A stretch of DNA of 46,409 bases from positions 1-46,409 of the forward strand of contig CAIYVC010000089.1 in assembly GCA_903929535.1 (NCBI GenBank), written 5' to 3'. The stretch is from an uncultured Caulobacteraceae bacterium (GTDB lineage Bacteria > Pseudomonadota > Alphaproteobacteria > Caulobacterales > Caulobacteraceae). The notes under the pieces are model-generated. The model searched no databases, was not told where the DNA came from, and was given only the letters and a program-made list of their open reading frames with translations. The translations under genes and the position numbers were made by a program. Below, one piece after another: positions 39,836 through 46,409 of this stretch (within the stretch, counting starts at the first letter, position 1; every line of letters starts with the position of its first letter).

Positions 39836-41236
39836 TTGACGCCAGCCCACTACGACCTCATCGTCATCGGCAGCGGCCCGGCCGGGCGGCGCGCGGCGGT
39901 CCAGGCGGCCAAGTTCAACAAGACGGTGCTGGTGGTCGAGAAGGGCCGCCGGGTGGGCGGGGTTTCGGTGCATACCGGCACCATCCCCTCCAAGACCCTG
40001 CGCGAGACGGTGATGAATCTGTCCGGCTGGCGCGAGCGGGGCTTCTACGGCCGCGCCCACCGCAACAAGGAGACCATCACCGCCGAGGATCTCAGCCGGC
40101 GGCTGCGGATCACCCTGGACCACGAGGTCGAGGTGCTGGAGCATCAGTTCGCCCGCAACAGCGTGGACACCATCCACGGCGCGGCCCGATTCCTGGATCC
40201 GCACCGGCTGGAAGTGTCGGGCGATGACGATGCGGTCCACACCTATACCGCCGACCGTTTTCTGATCGCTGTCGGCACCCGCCCTTACCGGCCCGCCAAC
40301 ATCGCCTTCGACGGTCAGAACATCCTCGATAGCGACGAAATCCTCGACCTGCCGCGCATCCCGCGCCAGCTGGTGGTGGTCGGCGCCAGCGTGGTCGGGG
40401 TCGAATACGCCAGCATTTTCAGTGCGCTGGACGTGCGGGTCACGCTGGTGGAGCCTAACAGCCATCTGCTGCCCTTCATCGACCGCGAGGTCACCGACGA
40501 GTTCCTCCACGACCTGCGCGATCGCGGCGTGGTCATGCGCCTGGGCTGCAAGGTGACCTCCGCCGAGGTGCTGGGGCCGCAAAGCTGCCTGGTGACCCTG
40601 TCGGACGGCCGCGAAATCCGCGCGGACATGGTGCTGTTCTCGGCCGGGCGTGAGGGAGCGGTGCATGGCTTGGGGCTGGAAGCCTGCGGCTTGGAGCCGG
40701 ACGCCCGCGGCAGGCTGGCGGTGGACAAGGTGACCTTCCAGACCAAGGTTCCGCACATCTACGCCGCCGGCGACATCATCGGCTTCCCCAGCCTGGCCTC
40801 CACCTCCATGGAGCAGGGACGCATCGCCGCCTGCCAGGCCTTCGGTGCGCCCACCCACGCCCCGCCGGAATTCTTCCCCTACGGCATCTATTCCGTGCCC
40901 GAAATCTCCACGATCGGCATGACCGAAGAGCAGGTGCGCGAGCTGGGCCTGCCCTACGACTGCGGCATCGCCCGTTACCGCGAGCTGTCACGCGGCCACA
41001 TCATGGGCATCAGCTCGGGCTTCATGAAGATGATCTTCGCCACCGACACCCGGCGGCTGCTGGGCGTCCACATCGTCGGCGAGGGCGCGACCGAGCTGAT
41101 CCACATCGGCCAGGCGGTGCTGAACCTGGAAGGCACCCTGGATTATTTCGTCGAGAACACCTTCAACTACCCGACCCTGGCCGAGGCCTATAAGGTCGCC
41201 GCCCTGGACGCCTGGAATCGCATGCCCAGGCGCTGA
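39836..41236 (+). CDS. sthA: Soluble pyridine nucleotide transhydrogenase
   Basis: 466-residue flavoprotein that equilibrates NADPH and NADH in the cytoplasm. N-terminal FAD motif LIVIGSGPAGRRAAVQAA, then GGVSVHTGTIPSKTLRE where both redox cysteines of related disulfide reductases are Ser and Thr, as expected for SthA. NAD-binding VVVGASVVGVEYASIF, IYAAGDIIGFPSLAS and the C-terminal dimer interface (HIVGEGATELIHIGQAVLN) follow. The start is TTG (39836) with GGGA upstream; no in-frame ATG is plausible. Confidence 0.93.
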   Translation: MTPAHYDLIVIGSGPAGRRAAVQAAKFNKTVLVVEKGRRVGGVSVHTGTIPSKTLRETVMNLSGWRERGFYGRAHRNKETITAEDLSRRLRITLDHEVEVLEHQFARNSVDTIHGAARFLDPHRLEVSGDDDAVHTYTADRFLIAVGTRPYRPANIAFDGQNILDSDEILDLPRIPRQLVVVGASVVGVEYASIFSALDVRVTLVEPNSHLLPFIDREVTDEFLHDLRDRGVVMRLGCKVTSAEVLGPQSCLVTLSDGREIRADMVLFSAGREGAVHGLGLEACGLEPDARGRLAVDKVTFQTKVPHIYAAGDIIGFPSLASTSMEQGRIAACQAFGAPTHAPPEFFPYGIYSVPEISTIGMTEEQVRELGLPYDCGIARYRELSRGHIMGISSGFMKMIFATDTRRLLGVHIVGEGATELIHIGQAVLNLEGTLDYFVENTFNYPTLAEAYKVAALDAWNRMPRR

Positions 41237-41246
41237 AAGCTTAGTG

Positions 41247-42389
41247 ATGGCCGATCTTCCTGAGACCCCCTTCGGCGGCGACTGTCCGCCGCGTTTCGCC
41301 CCCGTGCGCGAGGCCTTCCTGGCCAATTTCACGGGCGACTTCGCTGAGCTGGGCGCGCGGTTCACCGCCTGCATCGACGGGCAGGTGGTGGTCGACCTGT
41401 GGGGCGGCTGGGCCGACCGCGACCGCACCAAGCCCTATGACGACAAGACTCTGTCGCCGGTCTTCTCCACCACCAAGGCGGCGGCCAGCCTGATGATGGC
41501 CTGGCGCGTGGGGCAAGGCGGTCTGGACTACAGCCAGCTAGCCACGGACCTCTGGCCCGAATTCGGCCAGGCGGGCAAGGACCGGCTCACGGTCGAGCAG
41601 GTCCTGTCGCATCAGGCGGGGCTGAGCGGCCTGCGCGGGCCGCTCGATCCCGACATCTGGTTTGACTTCCCAGCGGTCTGCCACGCGTTGGAGATCGCCG
41701 AGCCGCTGTGGCCGCCGGGGACCGCCTCCGGCTACCACCCGATGACCTTCGGCTATCTGGCGGGCGAGCTATTCCGCCGCGCCGACGGGCGCAGCCTGGG
41801 CCAGGCCCTGCGCCAGGATGTGGCCGAGCCGCTGGGCCTGGACCTCTGGATCGGCCTGCCGGAATCGGAAGACGCCCGCGTCAGTCAGGTGCAACGGCCG
41901 CCGGCCATGGCCAACCTCAACCCGATCACCGAGCCGCGCAAACTAGCCTTCCTGATGCCGTGGTCCGCGGTCGCTTCGCGCGACGTGCGCCGCTGGCGCG
42001 CGACCGAAAGCCCTGGGGCCAACGCCCACGGCACCGCAGCCGCCTTCGCCCGGCTGATGGCGATCATGGCCTGCGACGGCGAACTGGACGGGCGCGAGAT
42101 CCTGCCACCGGGTTTGGCGCTGGAGGCGGCCCGGCAGCGCATCCAGGGAGACGATCTTGTCCTGCCCTACACCGTCAGCTGGGGCGCGGGTTTCCTGAGA
42201 AACCAGGGACTGGGCATCTACGGGCCGTCGGACCACGCCTTCGGCCATTCGGGCTGGGGTGGGTCCTGCGCGGCGGCCGATCCGGAGCGGCGGCTGTCGC
42301 TGTCCTATGTGATGAACCGGCAGAGCCAGCACCTGATCGGCGACCCGCGCTCGCGCCGCCTGATCGACGCGCTCTACGCCTGTATCTGA
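41247..42389 (+). CDS. Serine hydrolase, class C beta-lactamase/EstB-like
   Basis: About 380 residues. The SxxK nucleophile motif is STTKAAASLMM, with a later Tyr motif (SGYHPMTFGYLAGELF; YxN-type replaced by YHP) and a C-terminal GHSGWGGSCAAADPE in the KTG-like position, all typical of the EstB-type esterase/beta-lactamase family. No signal peptide, so probably a cytoplasmic esterase rather than a resistance enzyme. GTG 41244 and ATG 41247 are adjacent candidates. Its end overlaps the convergent rarD gene by 16 nt. Confidence 0.88.
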   Translation: MADLPETPFGGDCPPRFAPVREAFLANFTGDFAELGARFTACIDGQVVVDLWGGWADRDRTKPYDDKTLSPVFSTTKAAASLMMAWRVGQGGLDYSQLATDLWPEFGQAGKDRLTVEQVLSHQAGLSGLRGPLDPDIWFDFPAVCHALEIAEPLWPPGTASGYHPMTFGYLAGELFRRADGRSLGQALRQDVAEPLGLDLWIGLPESEDARVSQVQRPPAMANLNPITEPRKLAFLMPWSAVASRDVRRWRATESPGANAHGTAAAFARLMAIMACDGELDGREILPPGLALEAARQRIQGDDLVLPYTVSWGAGFLRNQGLGIYGPSDHAFGHSGWGGSCAAADPERRLSLSYVMNRQSQHLIGDPRSRRLIDALYACI

Positions 42390-43312
42390 ACCGCCCGGCG
42401 GGCCGCGCGCAGCGACCCGACGCTGAACACCGCCACCCCCGCCCAGATGAAGACGAAGGCCAGGGCGCTTAGCGGCGTCAGCACCTCGCCCGTGCTCATG
42501 GCGATGATGAAGGCGATCGTCGGCATGACGAACTGCAGGAAGCCCATCAACGACAGGGGCAGCCGCCGCATGGCCGAGGCGAACAGAGCCAGCGGGATCA
42601 CCGTGGCGGGGCCGGTCGCCAGGATCAGCAGGGTCGCGGCCGGGGTCGTGCCCAACGGCTGCACGCCCTGGCCGTGCGCCCAGACCAGATAGGCGATGCC
42701 GATCGGCGCCAGCATCAGGCATTCCACGAACAGGCCCACCTGAGCGCTGGCCGGGACCTGCTTGCGCAGCACGCCGTAAGCCCAGAAGGTCACCGCCAGG
42801 CTCAGCGCCACCCAGGGCGGGTGGCCGACCGCCGCCGCCTGCAGGCCCACGCCGATCACCGCCAGGACAATGGCGATCATGCCCGACCGGCTGATCCGCT
42901 CGCGGAACAGAAACGCCCCGGCGGCCATGTTGAGCAGCGGGTTGATGTAGTAGCCGAGGCTGGCGTCCAGCTTGTGGCCCGTAGTGGAGGCGTAGACGAA
43001 GATCGACCAGTTGACCGAGACCAGGACAGCCGTCCCGGCCAGCCACAAAAGGGTGCGCGGGGTGCGCAGCACCGTCCAGGCCTCGCCCTGACGCCCGGCC
43101 AGCCAGACCAGCCCCGCCGACCAGGGCAGCGACCAGATGCAGCGGTGGGCGGTGATCTCCCAGGCGCCGACGTGCTCACGCCCCAGGGCCATGAACAGCA
43201 GCGACAGCCCGCCCCACAGGAAGTAGGCGGTGAAGCCCGCCACGAGAGCGGACCGGTCCCCGGCGACTCCGCCAGGACCAGCCTGGAGCGGAGAAGCCGA
43301 GGCGGTCGTCAT
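42374..43312 (-). CDS. rarD: RarD, EamA-family transporter
   Basis: 312 residues, ten hydrophobic segments. The RarD signatures are FTAYFLWGGLSLLFMALG, AWEITAHRCIWSLP, VNWSIFVYASTTGHKLDASL, LGYYINPLLNMAAGAFLFRE. Substrate is not established (chloramphenicol-sensitive phenotypes gave the name). ATG 43312 overlaps the asd stop (ATGA), so it is translated with asd; a longer frame to 43411 lies inside asd and is rejected. Confidence 0.9.
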   Translation of the reverse strand: MTTASASPLQAGPGGVAGDRSALVAGFTAYFLWGGLSLLFMALGREHVGAWEITAHRCIWSLPWSAGLVWLAGRQGEAWTVLRTPRTLLWLAGTAVLVSVNWSIFVYASTTGHKLDASLGYYINPLLNMAAGAFLFRERISRSGMIAIVLAVIGVGLQAAAVGHPPWVALSLAVTFWAYGVLRKQVPASAQVGLFVECLMLAPIGIAYLVWAHGQGVQPLGTTPAATLLILATGPATVIPLALFASAMRRLPLSLMGFLQFVMPTIAFIIAMSTGEVLTPLSALAFVFIWAGVAVFSVGSLRAARRAVQIQA

Positions 43313-44337
43313 GCGGGCGCGCGTTCCAGAAGGCCGCGCTCGTGCAGCAGCTGTGCGATCTGAATCGCGTTCAGCGCCGCGCCTTTGCGCAGGTTGTCGG
43401 AGACGACCCACAGGTTGAGGCCGTGCTCGACAGTGGCGTCCTTGCGGATGCGGCTGACATAGACGGCGTGCTCGCCCGCGGCCTCGACCGGCGTGATGTA
43501 GCCGCCGTCTTCGCGCTTATCGATGACGATAACGCCGGGAGACTCGCGCAGGATATCGCGGGCCTCGTCTTCGTCGATCGGCGAGTGGAACTCGATGTTC
43601 ACCGCCTCGGAGTGGCCGACAAAAACCGGAACGCGGACACAGGTCACCGTCAGCTCGATCTTGGGATCGAGCATCTTCTTGGTTTCCAGCCACATCTTGG
43701 CTTCTTCGTCGGTGTAGCCGTTCGGCAGGAAAGACCCGATCACCGGCAGAACGTTGAAGGCGATCTGCTTGGCGAACTTCTTGGGCGTGGCGTCGCCGAG
43801 GCCATAGATGGCCTTGGTCTGGTCCCACAGCTCGTCCATGCCCGCCTTGCCCGCGCCGGACACCGACTGATAGGTCGAAACCACCACCCGCTTGATCCGC
43901 GCCTCGTCGTGCAGCGGCTTCAGGGCCACCACCAGCTGGGCGGTGGAGCAGTTGGGATTGGCGATGATGTTCTTCTTGCGGAAGCCTTCGACCGCGTCCG
44001 GATTCACTTCCGGCACGATCAGCGGCACCGCCGGGTCCATGCGGAAGGCCGACGAGTTGTCGATCACCACCGGGCCAGCCTTGCCAATCTTCTCGGACCA
44101 GGCGCGTGAAACCTCGCCGCCCGCCGACATCAGCACGATGTCGACCTTGGAAAAGTCGAAGGTCTCCAGGTCCAGGCACTTGAGCGTGCGGTCAGCGTAG
44201 GAGACTTCAATGCCGATGGATTTGCGCGAAGCCACAGCGAAAATCTCGTCCACGGGGAACTTCAGTTCCTCGAGGATCGCCATCATTTCACGGCCCACGT
44301 TGCCCGTGGCGCCGACTACGGCCACCCGGTAACCCAT
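43309..44337 (-). CDS. asd: Aspartate-semialdehyde dehydrogenase
   Basis: 342 residues. NADP-dependent reduction of aspartyl phosphate, the branch point to lysine/DAP, threonine and methionine. N-terminal VAVVGATGNVGREMMAIL, the catalytic cysteine in IIANPNCSTAQLVVALKPL, VVSTYQSVSGAGKAGMDEL, and VRVPVFVGHSEAVNIEF are all present. The start ATG 44337 has an ideal AAGGAG. Followed by overlapping rarD; leuB lies 94 nt upstream on the same strand. Confidence 0.97.
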   Translation of the reverse strand: MGYRVAVVGATGNVGREMMAILEELKFPVDEIFAVASRKSIGIEVSYADRTLKCLDLETFDFSKVDIVLMSAGGEVSRAWSEKIGKAGPVVIDNSSAFRMDPAVPLIVPEVNPDAVEGFRKKNIIANPNCSTAQLVVALKPLHDEARIKRVVVSTYQSVSGAGKAGMDELWDQTKAIYGLGDATPKKFAKQIAFNVLPVIGSFLPNGYTDEEAKMWLETKKMLDPKIELTVTCVRVPVFVGHSEAVNIEFHSPIDEDEARDILRESPGVIVIDKREDGGYITPVEAAGEHAVYVSRIRKDATVEHGLNLWVVSDNLRKGAALNAIQIAQLLHERGLLERAPA

Positions 44338-44431
44338 CGCAATTCTCCTTAAGCTTGGGGAAGGGCGCAGTTACGCCTTCAAAGCCCATTTCGCAAGAGC
44401 GAGAAGGTCACACCCGCCGTCCGATGTCGGC

Positions 44432-45517
44432 CTAGCCCGCCAGCGCCTTGATCACCGCGTCGCCCATCTCGCGGGTGGAATTCTTGCCGCCGATGTCGCC
44501 GGTGCGCACGCCCGTATCCAGCGCCTTCTTGACCGCCGCATTGAGCCGGTCGTCCAGGTCCGGACGGCCCAGCGACCAGCGCAGGGCCATGCCGAAGGAC
44601 AGGATGGCGGCCAGGGGGTTGGCGAGGTTCTTGCCGGCGATGTCGGGGGCCGAACCGTGCACGGGCTCATACAGGCCCGGTTTGCCGGGGGTCGACAGGG
44701 CGGCGGAGGGCAGCAGGCCGATCGAGCCGGTCAGCATCGAGGCCTCGTCCGACAGCATGTCGCCGAACAGGTTGTCGGTGACGATCACGTCGAACTGCTT
44801 GGGATTCTTGACCAGCTGCATGGCGGTGTTGTCGGCCAGCTGGTGCTCCAGCTGCACGTCCGGGTATTCGGCGGCGTGAAGCGCGGTGACGACCTGGCGC
44901 CAGAACAGGCCCGAATCCATCACATTGGACTTCTCGGCCGAGACCACCTTGTTGCGCCGGCCACGGGCCAGTTCGAAGGCGACGCGGGCGACCCGCTCGA
45001 TCTCGCTCTGAGTGTACTGCTGCATGTCGTAGCCGCGCTTCTCGCCCGACGGCAGGGTATCGATGCCCTTGGCCCCGAAATAGACGCCCGAGGTCAGCTC
45101 GCGCACGATGATCAGGTCCAGGCCCGCCACCACTTCGCGCTTCAGTGTCGAGGCGTCAGCCAGGGCGTCGAAGCAGAGTGCCGGACGCAGGTTGGCGAAG
45201 GCGTCCATCGCCTTGCGCAGGCCCAGCAGGGCCGCTTCGGGTCGCTTGTCGCGCGCCGTGGTCGCATCCCACTTGGGCCCGCCGACCGCGCCCATCAGGA
45301 CGGCGGTGGAATTGAGCGCCGCGTCCAGGGTCTCCTTGGTCAGGGGTTCGCCGTACAGGTCATAGCTGGCGCCGCCGAAGGCCCGCTCGTCGATCTCCAG
45401 CTCCAGCTCGGCGTGCTCAGCCATCCAGGCGGCCACGCGGCGCACTTCGCCGATCACTTCCGGGCCGATGCCGTCGCCGGGCAGGAGCAGCAGGCGGGGG
45501 CGGTTGGGCAGGGTCAT
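44432..45517 (-). CDS. leuB: 3-isopropylmalate dehydrogenase
   Basis: 361 residues. Oxidative decarboxylation in leucine synthesis. Motifs: LLLPGDGIGPEVIGEVRR, MGAVGGPKWD, LRPALCFDALAD, IVRELTSGVYFG, QLVKNPKQFDVIVTDNLFGD, YEPVHGSAPDIAGKNLANP. The start follows TAGGA. It is part of a leuD / monooxygenase / leuB unit with short gaps, possibly continuing into asd. Confidence 0.97.
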   Translation of the reverse strand: MTLPNRPRLLLLPGDGIGPEVIGEVRRVAAWMAEHAELELEIDERAFGGASYDLYGEPLTKETLDAALNSTAVLMGAVGGPKWDATTARDKRPEAALLGLRKAMDAFANLRPALCFDALADASTLKREVVAGLDLIIVRELTSGVYFGAKGIDTLPSGEKRGYDMQQYTQSEIERVARVAFELARGRRNKVVSAEKSNVMDSGLFWRQVVTALHAAEYPDVQLEHQLADNTAMQLVKNPKQFDVIVTDNLFGDMLSDEASMLTGSIGLLPSAALSTPGKPGLYEPVHGSAPDIAGKNLANPLAAILSFGMALRWSLGRPDLDDRLNAAVKKALDTGVRTGDIGGKNSTREMGDAVIKALAG

Positions 45518-45542
45518 GGAACTGTTCCTAGAGGGACTTTTC

Positions 45543-45842
45543 TTAGAGTGACTTGGCGGAAACGGCCTCGTAGGCCGTCAGTTGTCGGTCGTGAAGCCCG
45601 AGCTCGGCGCCGGCGGCGCGCCAGGCGGCCATGTGGGCGCTCTCGGCGTAGGCCTTCAGCACCGCCCCGTCGCTCCAGGACTCCGAAACCCAGATCAGGC
45701 CGGGCTCGAACACGTCCTCGGCGTAGGAATAGTGCAAACAGCCTTGCTCGGCGCGGCTGGCGTCGACCATCGCGCGCATGGCGGGACGGCATTTGTCCAG
45801 GGAGCCGACGGGGATGCGCACGGTGCCGGTGATGACGATCAT
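45543..45842 (-). CDS. Putative quinol monooxygenase (ABM domain)
   Basis: 99 residues. A single antibiotic-biosynthesis-monooxygenase ferredoxin-like domain (VITGTVRIPVGSLDKCRPAM; SRAEQGCLHYSYAEDVFEPG; WVSESWSDGAVLKAYAESAH MAAW), as in YgiN. ATG 45842 is preferred over the frame extension to 45869, which overlaps leuD. Inserted between leuD and leuB, 11 nt after leuD; its link to leucine synthesis is probably only transcriptional. Confidence 0.85.
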   Translation of the reverse strand: MIVITGTVRIPVGSLDKCRPAMRAMVDASRAEQGCLHYSYAEDVFEPGLIWVSESWSDGAVLKAYAESAHMAAWRAAGAELGLHDRQLTAYEAVSAKSL

Positions 45843-45853
45843 CTGCAGGTTTC

Positions 45854-46409
45854 CTAGGACGCTGCCCATGCGCGGGTCAGCCGGCGGGTCTGTTCGAAGC
45901 GGTCGATGTCGGAGGCGTGCTCGAGCGTCTCGCCGATGGCGTCCAGCCCCTTGAGCATCTTTTCCTTGCGCGAGGCGTCGATCTCGAACCGGTAGTTGGT
46001 CCCCGAAGGCGAGACCACGGTCTGGGCCTCCAGATCCACGGTGAAGACGTGATTGCCGCCCTTGGCCTCGGCCATCAGGGCATGGACCTCGTCGGCCTGC
46101 AGGACCACCGGCAGCAGGCCGTTGGAGAAGCAGTTGTTGTAGAAGATGTCGGCGAACGACGTGGACACCACGCAGCGGATGCCGAAGTCCATCAGGGCCC
46201 AGGGCGCGGGCTCGCGGCTGGAGCCGCAGCCGAAATTGTCGCCTGCCACGATCATCCGGACGCCCCTGTAGGCGGCCTGGTTGAGCACGAAGTCGGGCTT
46301 CTCCTGGCCCTCCATGTCGAAGCGGAAGTCGTAGAACAGCCCCTTGCCCAGGCCCTCGCGCTCCACGGTCTTGAGGAAATGCTTGGGGATGATCTGGTCG
46401 GTGTCGATA
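45854..46409 (-). CDS. leuD: 3-isopropylmalate dehydratase small subunit, 5' end outside window
   Basis: C-terminal about 185 residues. The N-terminal [20 protein letters not shown] continues to the window edge, so the gene starts beyond it; ATG 46366 is internal. The swivel-domain signatures are [20 protein letters not shown] and [20 protein letters not shown]. With LeuC it isomerises isopropylmalate. It precedes the monooxygenase gene and leuB on the same strand. Confidence 0.96.
   Translation of the reverse strand, partial: IDTDQIIPKHFLKTVEREGLGKGLFYDFRFDMEGQEKPDFVLNQAAYRGVRMIVAGDNFGCGSSREPAPWALMDFGIRCVVSTSFADIFYNNCFSNGLLPVVLQADEVHALMAEAKGGNHVFTVDLEAQTVVSPSGTNYRFEIDASRKEKMLKGLDAIGETLEHASDIDRFEQTRRLTRAWAAS

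Noticed and set aside
41247-42389. Serine hydrolase as an antibiotic-resistance beta-lactamase
   Set aside because: EstB-like features, no signal peptide, and a housekeeping context.

Overview
The window is a GC-rich, densely coded chromosomal segment of an alphaproteobacterium, almost certainly in the Caulobacteraceae (Caulobacter/Phenylobacterium type). The evidence is a DivL kinase with tyrosine at the phosphorylation site, the ChpT phosphotransferase, a PhyR-NepR-EcfG-PhyK general stress locus, MmcB with a GAAC-N7-GAAC SOS box, and the ChvI-ChvG-HprK-EIIA-HPr-AhcY block. No insertion sequence, prophage, CRISPR array, rRNA or tRNA was recognised.

Layout. 0-6.5 kb: the end of the ATP synthase operon (atpD, atpC), rppH, a polysaccharide-deacetylase-like protein, divL, and small genes including a zincin-type metallopeptidase. 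6.5-8.7 kb: a cobalamin riboswitch and its btuB receptor gene. 8.7-16.9 kb: an accessory-looking block with an overlapping pair of apparent pseudoenzymes (aldo/keto reductase and class III aminotransferase), a siroheme synthase with a truncated methyltransferase half, and a TonB receptor / NMT1-like binding protein / MFS permease run. 16.9-19.9 kb: cysQ, a DUF3553 gene, chpT, a CheY-like regulator and cheR.

19.9-29 kb is a general stress response (GSR) island. It encodes the complete regulatory circuit (phyK, ecfG, nepR, phyR) and a set of small envelope genes: an entericidin-like lipoprotein, two DUF1328 proteins, a DUF883-like/holin-like pair ahead of sodB, and a membrane protein ahead of a frameshifted lipid-kinase gene and a phosphoesterase gene. 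Eight EcfG-type promoters (GGAAC-N16-CGTT, once GGTT) can be read directly, one in front of nearly every unit. One of them drives no ORF but a structured, C-rich-looped RNA with a strong terminator at about 24411-24525, which resembles the Caulobacter stress sRNA GsrN.

29-33 kb holds a DUF4142 lipoprotein, msrQ, an AT-rich small secreted protein of foreign appearance, SOS-controlled mmcB and a large unrecognised protein. 33-39.7 kb is the ChvI/ChvG envelope-stress two-component system, the nitrogen-type PTS parts (HprK, EIIA, HPr), a CYTH-CHAD protein and ahcY. A 28-bp operator-like palindrome abuts the ahcY promoter. 39.8-46.4 kb: soluble transhydrogenase, a serine hydrolase, RarD, asd, leuB, a small monooxygenase and the 5'-truncated leuD.

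The most noteworthy items are the dense cis cluster of EcfG promoters with the GsrN-like RNA, the two adjacent pseudoenzymes, the frameshift in a CG dinucleotide tract of the lipid-kinase gene, the ahcY operator, and a short dispersed hairpin repeat found in four copies.
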